Source of the DNA: Dyella sp. RRB7
GTDB lineage: Bacteria > Pseudomonadota > Gammaproteobacteria > Xanthomonadales > Rhodanobacteraceae
DNA: 64,000 nt
Assembly: GCF_022761115.1 (NCBI RefSeq)
Contig: NZ_JAKWJS010000001.1
Coordinates: forward strand, 1,178,001 to 1,242,000
Direction of reading: 5' to 3'
Made by a program: the position numbers and the translations under genes. Positions 38,976 through 48,690 of this stretch are shown piece by piece (position 1 is the stretch's first letter; each line of letters begins with the position of its first letter). Below the pieces are notes generated by a model. It was given only the letters and a program-made list of their open reading frames with translations. It was not told the DNA's origin and did no database searches.

Positions 38976-39763
38976 GCGCTGACACCGGTAGTAGGCGAGG
39001 CGGCGACGACAATGCCGGCAGCGTTGAGTGCGGCGCGCAGATTACGCGCGAAGGCCACCGCGTGGGCGCCATCGCCATGCACGCACAAGGTATCGGCCTG
39101 AAGTTCCACGATATCGCCATCCACCGCGCGCACCCGGCCCTCACGCACCATCGCCATCGCCTGCGCAATGGCCTCATCGTTCTCGGTAATCACCGCGTCT
39201 GGTTCGCGACGCGGCTGCAGCGAGCCGTCACTGCGATAGCGCCGATCCGCAAACGCCTCGGCTGCCACGGGCAGACCGGCAGCGCGACCCGCATCCACCA
39301 GTGCGGAACCGGCCAGCCCCACCAGGCGCAGGAGCGGATCGAAATCGCGGACGGCGCTGGCAATCGCCTCGGCAAGCCGGCCATCACGCGCCGCCATGTT
39401 GTACAGCGCGCCGTGCGGCTTCACGTGCCGCACGCGCGACCCCGCTGCGTGGGCGAAAGCGTGCAGCGCACCGATCTGGTACAGCGTCATCGCGTAGGCT
39501 TCGTTGGGCGTCACCGCCATCTCGCGACGACCGAACCCCTGCAGGTCGGGCAGCGATACATGGGCGCCGATGGCCACCCCATGCGCCACCGCCAGGGCCA
39601 CCGTGCGACGCATGATGTCCGGATCGCCGGCATGGAAGCCGCAGGCGATATTGGCCGAACTGACCACGGCGAGCAGCGCGGCATCGTCGCCCATGCGCCA
39701 CGCGCCAAAGGACTCGCCCAGGTCGCTGTTGAGATCGATGGTCTTGGAAACGTCGGACGTCAT
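38972..39763 (-). CDS. pxpA: 5-oxoprolinase subunit PxpA (LamB/YcsF)
   Basis: A 263-residue subunit of the ATP-dependent 5-oxoprolinase that opens 5-oxoproline to glutamate. The family hallmark DLNSDLGESFGAWRMGDD opens the protein, and ANIACGFHAGDP and RHVKPHGALYN follow, residues of the TIM-barrel-like active site. It overlaps pxpC and DUF969 by 4 bases each. Confidence 0.95.
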   Translation of the reverse strand: MTSDVSKTIDLNSDLGESFGAWRMGDDAALLAVVSSANIACGFHAGDPDIMRRTVALAVAHGVAIGAHVSLPDLQGFGRREMAVTPNEAYAMTLYQIGALHAFAHAAGSRVRHVKPHGALYNMAARDGRLAEAIASAVRDFDPLLRLVGLAGSALVDAGRAAGLPVAAEAFADRRYRSDGSLQPRREPDAVITENDEAIAQAMAMVREGRVRAVDGDIVELQADTLCVHGDGAHAVAFARNLRAALNAAGIVVAASPTTGVSA

Positions 39764-40743
39764 GCGGATTCCAGTCGTCGTTCAATGCGGTCCAGCAGTC
39801 GCTGCAGGCGCAGGCGACGACGCGCCAGCCGTTGCGTCGCCTCCGCCAGCGTGGTTTCGCGGAAGCTTATGGTATCGCCGGGCCGTCGCTGCGCCAGTCG
39901 CGCCAGATCCACCGCGGCAAGCTGGCCGATGCGGGGATAGCCACCGGTCACCGGCGCCTCCGCCTGCAGCAGGATCGGCTGGCCCGCGGGCGGCAGCTGC
40001 AAGGTTCCCGGCACGGTCGCTTCGGAAACCAGTTCAAGCGGCCGGCGCAAGTTCAAGCGATGGCCATCCAGCCGGCTGGCGGTGCGATTGCTGTCCTTGC
40101 TGATGGCGAAAGTGTTTTCGAACAAGGCGCGTTGCGATGCATCATCCAGCTGATGGAAATGGTGGCCGCGCAGCAACGCCAGCGGCGCGCGCCCGTAGTC
40201 GAACCAGGGTTGCGGATCGAGCCCCCAGCGCAGCAGTTGCGGCACCTCGATGGTCGCCAAGCCCGGCAAGGGTGCGCCATCGCCGATCGCAAGACGGTCG
40301 CCCGCCTGCAAGGCCCGGCCACCGAAGGGGCCCATGCGCGCGTGCAGGTCGGTGCTGCGGCTGCCGAGCACGGGCGCCAAGGCAAACCCGCCCCGCACGG
40401 CGAGATATCCCCGGCAACCGTCACGCATGCCGCCCAGTTGCAGCACGCTGCCGGCGGGCACGATGCAACCGGTCCAGCCGGGCAGGGCTTGCTGGCCGAC
40501 GCGCGCGTCGGTGATTGCACCCGTCAGCGCGATCATCGTGGTCCGCTCGAAGCGCAGCGTCGGTCCGACCAGCGTGAACTCCAGCGCCGCTTCATCCGGC
40601 CCATTGCCCACCAGGGCATTGGCCAGTCGCCACGCGGGCCAGTCCATCACCCCCGCGCGCCCCACGCCCAACGCCGCGTGACCGGGGCGGCCACCATCCT
40701 GCAACGTGGTCAGCAGGCCGGGCTTCAACACCGTGAGGCTCAT
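39760..40743 (-). CDS. pxpC: 5-oxoprolinase subunit PxpC
   Basis: A 327-residue subunit of the PxpABC complex (older name: biotin-dependent carboxyltransferase family, allophanate hydrolase subunit 2 type). TLQDGGRPGHAALGV and AGVMDWPAWRLANALVGN begin the protein, and MLQ-type conserved segments RLDGHRL and GGYPRIGQLA follow near the end. It is coupled to pxpB and pxpA by ATGA overlaps. Confidence 0.94.
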   Translation of the reverse strand: MSLTVLKPGLLTTLQDGGRPGHAALGVGRAGVMDWPAWRLANALVGNGPDEAALEFTLVGPTLRFERTTMIALTGAITDARVGQQALPGWTGCIVPAGSVLQLGGMRDGCRGYLAVRGGFALAPVLGSRSTDLHARMGPFGGRALQAGDRLAIGDGAPLPGLATIEVPQLLRWGLDPQPWFDYGRAPLALLRGHHFHQLDDASQRALFENTFAISKDSNRTASRLDGHRLNLRRPLELVSEATVPGTLQLPPAGQPILLQAEAPVTGGYPRIGQLAAVDLARLAQRRPGDTISFRETTLAEATQRLARRRLRLQRLLDRIERRLESA

Positions 40744-41459
40744 CGGCGTGACTCCGCCGCTGCCAGCCGCTGGTATTCGTCCGGGTCGATCGCGCGGAAT
40801 CGCACGCCATCGCCCGGCCGCAGCAACGACGGCGACGCCGCAGCGAGATCGAACAACACCCGTGGCGTGCGACCGATCAACTGCCAGCCGCCGGGCAGCG
40901 CCTGCGGATAGATGCCCGTCTGGATGCCACCGATCGCCACGCTGCCTGCCGGCACGCTGAGGCGCGGATCGCCCCTGCGCGGCACCGCCAGCGCCGGATC
41001 GAGGCCCAGCAGATAGGGGAAGCCCGGCGCAAAGCCCAGCATCGCCACGCGATAGCGCGCGGCGCTGTGGCGAGCTATCACTTGCGCCACGGACAACCCC
41101 GTATGCGCGGCGACGTCATCGAGATCGGGCCCCGCGACGCCGCCATATAGCACCGGGATATCCACCTCGCGCGTGCCGTGCACCGTCTCCGGCCCATCCT
41201 GCAAGGCTGCCAGTACCGCCTCGTGCAGACGCCGATGGGACGACAGCGGGTCGCCATCGCTCCACTGCGCCAGATCGAAGCGCAGCAGCAAACTGGCATA
41301 GGCCGGCACACACTCGATGCCTGCCAGCCGCTCCTGCAGGCGCGCTGCCGCGGCATGTACCCGCGCATTGATCGACAGCTCCATCGCCTCGCCGAACCGC
41401 AGCAGCAAGGCATCCTCCGCCAGGGGCTCCATCTGCAAAGCTGGCCACATCGGGATCAC
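40740..41459 (-). CDS. pxpB: 5-oxoprolinase subunit PxpB (KipI-like)
   Basis: A 239-residue subunit of the PxpABC 5-oxoprolinase, also related to the KipI kinase inhibitor. The hallmark MLGFAPGFPYLLGLD and RRGDPRLSVPAGSVAIGG are present. The frame opens with GTG at 41459; ATG codons at 41450 and 41432 are alternatives, and MEPLAEDALLLRFG at 41432 resembles many family members. It is the first gene of the operon, so the promoter should lie in the adjoining gap. Confidence 0.93.
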   Translation of the reverse strand: MIPMWPALQMEPLAEDALLLRFGEAMELSINARVHAAAARLQERLAGIECVPAYASLLLRFDLAQWSDGDPLSSHRRLHEAVLAALQDGPETVHGTREVDIPVLYGGVAGPDLDDVAAHTGLSVAQVIARHSAARYRVAMLGFAPGFPYLLGLDPALAVPRRGDPRLSVPAGSVAIGGIQTGIYPQALPGGWQLIGRTPRVLFDLAAASPSLLRPGDGVRFRAIDPDEYQRLAAAESRR

Positions 41460-41800
41460 GCTACCCCACCATCCTCAACGCCACATCCATCTACCAGGGA
41501 ACTCTACAGCGACGACGCTGGAAGCAGGGATGCGGCATCCCTTCCGCCTCATGAAGGTCAATCGTCGCCGACGGTATGGGGATGCCTGAGCGAGGCTTCG
41601 AGGGCGTGCGTCATCGGGACCGCAATGTCATTCTGGCCCACCAGCACGGGCTAGGCATTATCGAAACTACTATCGCGCCATGGCGGCGACGCTCTCCTTG
41701 AAAACGCTTGGCAAACCGGCTTCCGGCTCGCCCAGCGCCATGCCGGCATTGGCCGCGGATGCCATGGTGGAGCAAGGCGAGCAACGCCAGGGTCGCTCGA
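41460..41800. other. Gap upstream of pxpB, no gene supported
   Basis: About 340 bases without a convincing gene. It must hold the pxpB promoter, but no clear -35/-10 pair was found. A small hairpin GGGATG-CGG-CATCCC lies at 41527-41541. An open frame starting at 41680 runs into the antisense of the lysine-rich gene and gives a Phe/Ser-rich product that looks like an artefact. Confidence 0.5.
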
Positions 41801-41902
41801 CTACTTCGCGTTCTTCTTTTCCTGCTTCGCGGCCTTTTTTTCTTTCATGGTTTTGGCCGGCTTTTTCTTTTCGCTTTTCTTTGAATCCATACCCTTGCTC
41901 AT
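41801..41902 (-). CDS. Lysine-rich 33-residue peptide
   Basis: A short open frame encodes 33 residues, 14 of them Lys, with no aromatic residue and only three Met, beginning MSKGMDSKKSEKKKPAK. A GAGGGA ribosome binding site lies 6 nt upstream of the ATG. Both AAA and AAG codons are used, unlike the G+C-heavy codons of neighbouring genes. The product would be strongly basic and disordered, compatible with binding nucleic acid or ribosomes, but no function is known. It stands alone between pxpB and the gene-poor stretch. Confidence 0.55.
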   Translation of the reverse strand: MSKGMDSKKSEKKKPAKTMKEKKAAKQEKKNAK

Positions 41903-42256
41903 GTCGCTTCCCTCATGATGGTTAAAGTCAGCTCCCTTTTACTCCGGAAGCCGCACCAGGTTACGTCGTTTGACACGGCGCCGCTTGGGAAACCGGCCCG
42001 GTATCGAAGACGGGTAGCCGATGATTCGGCGCAGCGCGGGAACGCGCCGCGGTTATGGCCACGGCCACCGCATCGAACTTTGAATCCCAATCCGTTGAGC
42101 GGGCGAGTGCCTGCATCATTTGGCGGACATCCTTGCCGTGGATTCTTTACGCGTTCTATATGGCCGGCCGCTCCCGCCATATCGCTTCTTTATGGAACGG
42201 CACCGCACAATGACCCGGTGAGGACGTTTACCAGACGCCTGTCTTGGGAGTAGCGC
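41903..42256. other. Gap with no supported gene
   Basis: About 350 bases. A 112-codon frame starting at 41915 crosses it but lacks a recognisable domain and has unusual composition. A consensus -35 hexamer TTGACA occurs at 41970-41975 with no matching -10 at the proper distance. The base composition is less G+C-rich in places than the flanking genes. Confidence 0.4.
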
Positions 42257-42466
42257 GTGCGGAACATCTGGCTGATTGCAATGGCTTTGCTCTTCCTGGT
42301 CTCGGTATCGGAGCTTGTCGTTGGCGGCAACGATCATGTGAGCGTCTGGCGCGGCCTGGCACTGAGCTCGATATACGCCGGTTTCTGCCTTACCCAGCGA
42401 CGGCTATTCACGCCGGCATCGCGACGGGCCGTCAGATCGCTACGGCATCGCCAACTTATCGACTGA
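42257..42466 (+). CDS. Possible small membrane protein
   Basis: A 69-residue frame starting with GTG, with GGGAG 6 nt upstream. The N-terminus is hydrophobic (NIWLIAMALLFLVSVSELVVGG), giving one or two membrane segments, and the C-terminus is Arg-rich (RRAVRSLRHRQLID). No homology is recognised. Location in a gene-poor stretch with otherwise few open frames makes it uncertain. Confidence 0.4.
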   Translation: MRNIWLIAMALLFLVSVSELVVGGNDHVSVWRGLALSSIYAGFCLTQRRLFTPASRRAVRSLRHRQLID

Positions 42467-42514
42467 CCATTCCGGACGACCGCGTCCGCGCAGCGCGGCT
42501 CGATGAAACCCCAA

Positions 42515-42608
42515 GGAGGTTCGGAAGGCTTGCAGCTGGGGGCCGCAAGCCGGGTGTGCGGGCAGCAACCTGAGCTTGCGGCTCCGGCTGCAAACCTTCC
42601 GGACCTCC
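42515..42608. repeat. 94-nt nested inverted repeat
   Basis: Outer arms at 42515-42536 and 42587-42608 match at 20 of 22 positions, and both exceptions can pair as G-U in one strand's RNA. An inner perfect 9-bp stem pairs 42542-42550 with 42574-42582 (GCCGCAAGC / GCTTGCGGC). The whole could fold as one long stem-loop. It lies downstream of the FadL-type gene. Nature unknown: structured RNA, remnant mobile repeat or REP-like element. Confidence 0.6.
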
Positions 42609-42618
42609 ATCGCTGAAA

Positions 42619-42651
42619 CAGCATCCGCTATCGGTGGGATAGCGGATGCTG
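42619..42651 (-). terminator. Perfect 14-bp hairpin downstream of the FadL-type gene
   Basis: CAGCATCCGCTATC and GATAGCGGATGCTG are perfect inverted repeats around a 5-nt loop, 24 bases past the stop codon of the porin gene. On the minus strand TTTC follows. Probably the transcript end of that gene. Confidence 0.6.
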
Positions 42652-42674
42652 CGGTCCTTCCGGTTCGGCCGCGA

Positions 42675-44051
42675 TCAGAAGTGATAGGTGCCGGTGACGC
42701 TGACCACATCGCCCGAATCGTCGAAGTAGCCGTTCATCGTGCCCGCGCCAAGGATCGGCGAGTTGGTCAGATTGATCGACGTATGGCCGACGAACTGGTG
42801 CTGGTAGCCCAGGTCGAAACTGAGATGGTCGGAGGCCTTGTAGCCAAAGCCGACGCCCAGCAATTTGCGGGCGCCGTCGGGCACTCGCGGATCGCGGCTG
42901 ATGATGTTGGAGGGCGTCTCGTCATAACCGATGCCGCCGTGCAGCGTCCATCGATCGGTCAACTTGTAGTCGCCGCCGATGGCGTACAGAAAGCTGTCCT
43001 TATAGTCCTCCGGCAACGCCACCAGCTGCTGACCATTGGAGACCAGGATCAGGTTCTTGAAGCTGGACCAGTTGGTCCATTTGGCGGAGGCCGCGATCGA
43101 AAGGCGATCGGAGAACACATGCAGCCAGTCCACGCTGGCATAGGCCGGCGTGTTGAGCGCGGCGGTGGCATCGCCGCCAGCGGGATTGATGCTCGGCAGG
43201 CTGGGGTCGAGCACCGGCGCCAGCGCCAGCAGGGATTTGCCGGCCGCGCTGCCGTAGAGGTCGTAGACACCGCTCAGGTTCTGCTGCACGCGTGAGTGGT
43301 AGCTGAGGCCAAGCGTGTCCTGCTGGGTCGGCTTGAACACGAAGCCGCCGAAATAGCCGAAGGCGAACTTCTTCTTCACGTTGACGTTGAGCCGCACATC
43401 GTTCTGCTGCGGCGGCAGCGGCAGGCCAAACAGCGCCTTGGCGGCACCATTGGGGTCAAGCACGGTATTGAGCTGCGCATTGGTGCGCTGGCCCATCACA
43501 CCCAGGCCCACCGAGAACTCGTCGTTGACCTTGAACGACGCCGACAGACTCGCCGCCACCGCTTGCAGCTTGGTCTCGGTACCGAAATAGCGGCCCTGCC
43601 ACGAATTGTTGTACTTGCTTGTCAGGCCATAGGGCACAGCCAGGCTGCCGCCCAGGACAAAGCGGCTGCTGACCGGCGCCACCCAGGCGAGGTTGGGAAA
43701 CGGCACGAACTTGCCAAAGCCATTGGGGTTGCTGCCGCTGGTCGGATTGCCATCCACATCCAGGGTCTGCCCGCTGAATTGCGCCTGGGGGCGGATCATG
43801 GTGCCGGTGGCCTGCAGCATCGGGCCATCAATGAACGCCATCGCCGCCGGGTTGTTGAATGCCGCCGTGGGATCGTTCGGGAACAGGGAACCACCCGCGT
43901 TCGCGCGGGCCCAGCCGGCGGCGTTGTCGGTGGGCAACTGGAAGGATCCCGCGAAAACGGCCGTGGGCAGCGTCAACGCGGATACCACGGCCAGTGCGAT
44001 GGCAGTGCGGACGCCATGACGGGACATGCGGGGCTTGTAGTCGTGCTTCAT
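42675..44051 (-). CDS. FadL/OmpP1-type outer membrane porin
   Basis: A 458-residue outer membrane protein of the FadL (TodX) family, which takes up long-chain fatty acids or hydrophobic compounds. A Sec signal peptide is cleaved after about residue 34 (TAVFA-GS). The mature N-terminus FQLPTDNAAGWARANAGGS and NNPAAMAFIDGP show the conserved hatch and NPA motif. The rest is beta-strand-rich and ends with the outer-membrane signature VSVTGTYHF with a terminal Phe. The ATG at 44051 has GGAGAG upstream; the frame's upstream extension to 44708 runs through other genes. Confidence 0.92.
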   Translation of the reverse strand: MKHDYKPRMSRHGVRTAIALAVVSALTLPTAVFAGSFQLPTDNAAGWARANAGGSLFPNDPTAAFNNPAAMAFIDGPMLQATGTMIRPQAQFSGQTLDVDGNPTSGSNPNGFGKFVPFPNLAWVAPVSSRFVLGGSLAVPYGLTSKYNNSWQGRYFGTETKLQAVAASLSASFKVNDEFSVGLGVMGQRTNAQLNTVLDPNGAAKALFGLPLPPQQNDVRLNVNVKKKFAFGYFGGFVFKPTQQDTLGLSYHSRVQQNLSGVYDLYGSAAGKSLLALAPVLDPSLPSINPAGGDATAALNTPAYASVDWLHVFSDRLSIAASAKWTNWSSFKNLILVSNGQQLVALPEDYKDSFLYAIGGDYKLTDRWTLHGGIGYDETPSNIISRDPRVPDGARKLLGVGFGYKASDHLSFDLGYQHQFVGHTSINLTNSPILGAGTMNGYFDDSGDVVSVTGTYHF

Positions 44052-44320
44052 GTTCGCTTTCTCTCCATTCTGACGACGGAAAACAACGGTGATGCAAGGT
44101 ACTTCAAGATGCTTTACCGGACTCACGCTATCGCGCGCACATCTCACCCAACACCGGTCGACTCCCGTGGATACGGATGAGTATGTTGACTGAGAGTAAC
44201 CCCAAGCGGACGCGACTACCTGCTGCAGTGCCGCATGGATGGCGGCGCCGATTCGCTGGAGGGACAAGGACCAAGCCCGCCGCCATGCCTGCGCGTGCGT
44301 CCGCCATCCTCCACGCTCGC

Positions 44321-44458
44321 TCAGCGCAAGGCACCCGGAGGAAAGTGCACGATCCACGCGATGATGACGCCATAGCCAAGCGCTGCCAGCAGCACGCAGG
44401 CAAGCACCGTGATCACCAGGCGCAGAATGCCTTTGGTCACAAACAAGGTTCGGTTCAT
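44321..44458 (-). CDS. 45-residue single-pass membrane protein
   Basis: A short frame encodes 45 residues with one long hydrophobic stretch (LRLVITVLACVLLAALGYG, then VIIAWIV) and a positively charged N-terminus, starting MNRTLFVTKGI. The ATG has GGAG 7 nt upstream. It lies in an otherwise empty gap between the FadL-type gene and the next gene. Function unknown; small membrane proteins of this kind often bind larger membrane complexes. Confidence 0.6.
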   Translation of the reverse strand: MNRTLFVTKGILRLVITVLACVLLAALGYGVIIAWIVHFPPGALR

Positions 44459-44650
44459 GGCGACACTCCAAAGCCCCAACTGCCAACGGCATTCCCGATC
44501 CGTTCGCGTGATTCTGCATGCTGCACGTACCTGAGCGGCATGGTCGAGCCTGACTGCTACGGAAGGCTGGACGCCCTCCGCAACCGCTCATTGCTTGCCA
44601 ACGCCATGCCCTGATAGGTTGCGACCACCCACCCCCAGGCAGGAGTCCGA

Positions 44651-45220
44651 ATGAACGCGTCGTCCCCGGCAGTCCATGAAGATCGTATCGCCCGGCTTGA
44701 ACGTTCACTGCGACGCACGCAGTGGAGCGTACTTGGCTTGTTGATCCTGGTGGTGGCGCTGGCGCTCGCCTGGTATGGCATCGGCGGCGTGGCGCAACGG
44801 GAGATCGTGACGAAACGTATCGCCGTGGTGGACGACACCGGCGCCATCCGCATCCGTATCGGAGAAGACCAGAAGGATACCCAGCGCGCCAGTCGCGCGG
44901 CTGGCGTGGTCTTGTACGACACGACCGGCCATGAGCGCGGCGGCATGGCGACCATGGCTAACGGCCGGGTTGCGTTCGGCCTGGATGCGCCGAACATCGC
45001 TGCGGGTCAGGCATCCGACCGTGTCGGCATGATGGTCGATGCCAAGGGCCACGTGCTGTTCGCCGTGGCTGACAACCAGGGCACGCCCGCCGTGCTGGTG
45101 AAGTCGTCCGATGTGGGCGGCACGCTGCAGGTGCTCGAAGCCTCGCCGGATCAGAAGCAGATCCAGGTGCGCACGCTGGGCGTCAAGGGCGATACGCAGT
45201 CCACCATGGGCGGCGGCTGA
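44651..45220 (+). CDS. Membrane-anchored protein of unknown function
   Basis: A 189-residue protein with a short cytoplasmic start, one membrane segment (about 25-48, SVLGLLILVVALALAWYGIGG) and a periplasmic part rich in beta strands. Loosely similar units (AVVDDTGAIRIRIG, GVVLYDTTGHERGG, MMVDAKGHVLFAVAD) suggest a repeated strand-turn pattern. No known domain recognised. An AGGAG element precedes the ATG. It converges with eda. Confidence 0.75.
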   Translation: MNASSPAVHEDRIARLERSLRRTQWSVLGLLILVVALALAWYGIGGVAQREIVTKRIAVVDDTGAIRIRIGEDQKDTQRASRAAGVVLYDTTGHERGGMATMANGRVAFGLDAPNIAAGQASDRVGMMVDAKGHVLFAVADNQGTPAVLVKSSDVGGTLQVLEASPDQKQIQVRTLGVKGDTQSTMGGG

Positions 45221-45227
45221 CACACCG

Positions 45228-45251
45228 GCCCTGCGCCACCCGGCGCAGGGC
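45228..45251. terminator. Hairpin between convergent genes upstream of eda stop
   Basis: GCCCTGCGCC and GGCGCAGGGC form a perfect 10-bp stem with an ACCC loop between the two converging genes. No U tract follows on either strand, so a bidirectional end signal is likely but unproven. Confidence 0.5.
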
Positions 45252-45264
45252 TCTCACACGGACA

Positions 45265-45915
45265 TCAGGCGCCCGCGCGCAACGCCGCGGCCTCGCGTGC
45301 CAGCAGCTCGATGCCGGCCCAGTCGCCGCCATGCAGCTTGTCGGCAGGGGTAAGCCACGAACCGCCCACGCACACCACGTTGGGCAGCGAGAGGAAATCC
45401 GGCGCGCTGGCCAGGCTGATGCCGCCGGTGGGGCAGAAGCGGATCTGCGGCAGCGGGCTGGCCCAGGCGCCGAGCAGCTTGTGGCCACCGGCAGGCACGG
45501 CCGGGAAGAACTTCAAATGGTGATAGCCGCGCTCCAGCAGGGTCATCGCCTCGCCAGCGGTGGCCACACCCGGCAGCAGCGGCAGCTCGCTGTCGTCGGC
45601 GGCATCAAGCAGGCCCGGCGACACGCCGGGCGACACGGCGAAACGCGCACCGGCCTTGTGCGCGGCGCGCAGGTCCTTGGCGCTGAGCACCGTGCCCACG
45701 CCCACGACCGCGCCTTCGACTTCCTCGGCGATGGCGCGAATCGCGTCCAGCGCGGCAGGCGTACGCAGGGTGACTTCGATGGCGGGAATGCCGCCGGCCA
45801 CCAGCGCGCGCGCCATCGGCACGGCGGCGCGCGCGTCTTCGATGATGACCACCGGCACCACCGGCGCCAGGCGCAGGGTGGATTCGATCAGCTTCTGTTT
45901 TTGTTCGATGCTCAT
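45265..45915 (-). CDS. eda: KDPG aldolase (2-dehydro-3-deoxyphosphogluconate aldolase)
   Basis: Splits KDPG into pyruvate and glyceraldehyde-3-phosphate, the last Entner-Doudoroff step. The 216-residue TIM-barrel protein has the Schiff-base lysine Lys135 in HHLKFFPA and catalytic Glu47 in [16 protein letters not shown] is the phosphate-binding loop. The ATG at 45915 matches the family start; the longer frame lies inside edd. It is the last gene of zwf-pgl-edd-eda, with 38 bases before it. Confidence 0.96.
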   Translation of the reverse strand: MSIEQKQKLIESTLRLAPVVPVVIIEDARAAVPMARALVAGGIPAIEVTLRTPAALDAIRAIAEEVEGAVVGVGTVLSAKDLRAAHKAGARFAVSPGVSPGLLDAADDSELPLLPGVATAGEAMTLLERGYHHLKFFPAVPAGGHKLLGAWASPLPQIRFCPTGGISLASAPDFLSLPNVVCVGGSWLTPADKLHGGDWAGIELLAREAAALRAGA

Positions 45916-45953
45916 GGCGTTCCGTGGATTCGATGGCAGTGAGGTAGGGCGTT

Positions 45954-47771
<1,818 letters not shown>

Positions 47772-47841
47772 GATCGAACTCCGGAAAAGTCATGCGGCGC
47801 GCGACATGGCGCGCCATCCATACGGGGGCGGCGCCGATGCC

Positions 47842-48555
47842 TTACGGGCACCAGTACACGGCCACCGGCACGCGCGGCTGGGTAAGCACGGCGCGCACAG
47901 GGAAATTGGCGGCCTCGCCCAGGCCCAGCCGGGCGTCGGCCAGCAACTGGCGCTTGGCCTCGCCCTCGATATGCAGGTACAGCGCCCGCGTATCGAGCAG
48001 GGCGGACAGCGTGAAGGTGATGCGCGGCTCGCCCGCACCCGCGGCGCGCATGGGCAGCACGCGTACCGTGCCGTTGATGTCCAGCGCCTCGGACAGGCGA
48101 TCGCCCCCGGGGAAGAACGAAGCGGTGTGGCCGTCGTTGCCCATGCCGAGCACCACGGCATCGAACGGCAACGGCAGTGCCGCCATGCGCGCGCGCACCA
48201 CGGCCAGCCCGGCCTCGGGCGTGGGCGCATCGGCGTACAGCGGAACGAACTGCGCGGCGGAGGCGGCGTGCTGCAGCAGCAGCGCCTTCACCATGCCGGC
48301 GTTGGAGCGTTCGTTGGTTTCAGGCACCCAGCGCTCATCGACCAGGGTGACCTGCACCTTCGACCAGTCCAGCACTTCGCGCGACAGGCGTTCGAAGAAA
48401 TGACGCGGCGTGCTGCCGCCGGAAACCGCCAGCAGGGCAGCGCCACGTTCGGCGATGCCTTCGCGCAGGCGCTCGGCCACGCGCTCGGCCAGGGCCACGG
48501 CCAGTGCCTGGCAGTCGGTAAAGCTATGGGTCGTGACGTTCAAGATGGGCGACAT
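47842..48555 (-). CDS. pgl: 6-phosphogluconolactonase
   Basis: Hydrolyses 6-phosphogluconolactone to 6-phosphogluconate. The 237-residue protein is of the DevB type, with VSGGSTPRHFFERL, VDERWVP and GMGNDGHTASFFPGG, the residues forming the phosphosugar pocket. The ATG at 48555 matches the family; the frame's upstream part is not conserved. It follows zwf with a 135-bp gap and precedes edd. Confidence 0.94.
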   Translation of the reverse strand: MSPILNVTTHSFTDCQALAVALAERVAERLREGIAERGAALLAVSGGSTPRHFFERLSREVLDWSKVQVTLVDERWVPETNERSNAGMVKALLLQHAASAAQFVPLYADAPTPEAGLAVVRARMAALPLPFDAVVLGMGNDGHTASFFPGGDRLSEALDINGTVRVLPMRAAGAGEPRITFTLSALLDTRALYLHIEGEAKRQLLADARLGLGEAANFPVRAVLTQPRVPVAVYWCP

Positions 48556-48690
48556 GATGAGAGTGGAACAAGGCGGCACGGCGGACACACGCGCGGCAAG
48601 GGAGACGGGGACAGGGCGCAGTGTAGGCGAGGCATCGCGATGCACGGGTGAAGCGTCCGTGCATCGCCGTGGAAGGCTTGCCAGCGTGGC

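Noticed and set aside
41680-41925. 81-codon plus-strand frame near the lysine-rich gene
   Set aside because: Its Phe/Ser-rich end is simply the complement of the Lys codons of the opposite strand, and it has no ribosome binding site.
41970-41975. Consensus -35 TTGACA
   Set aside because: No -10 hexamer at 16-18 bases, so it is probably chance.
41915-42253. 112-codon frame in the gap before 42257
   Set aside because: No domain, irregular composition and no convincing start signal.
42515-42608. Integron attC-like reading of the nested inverted repeat
   Set aside because: The required core sites with GTTRRRY and RYYYAAC at the ends are missing, and no integrase or cassette array is nearby.
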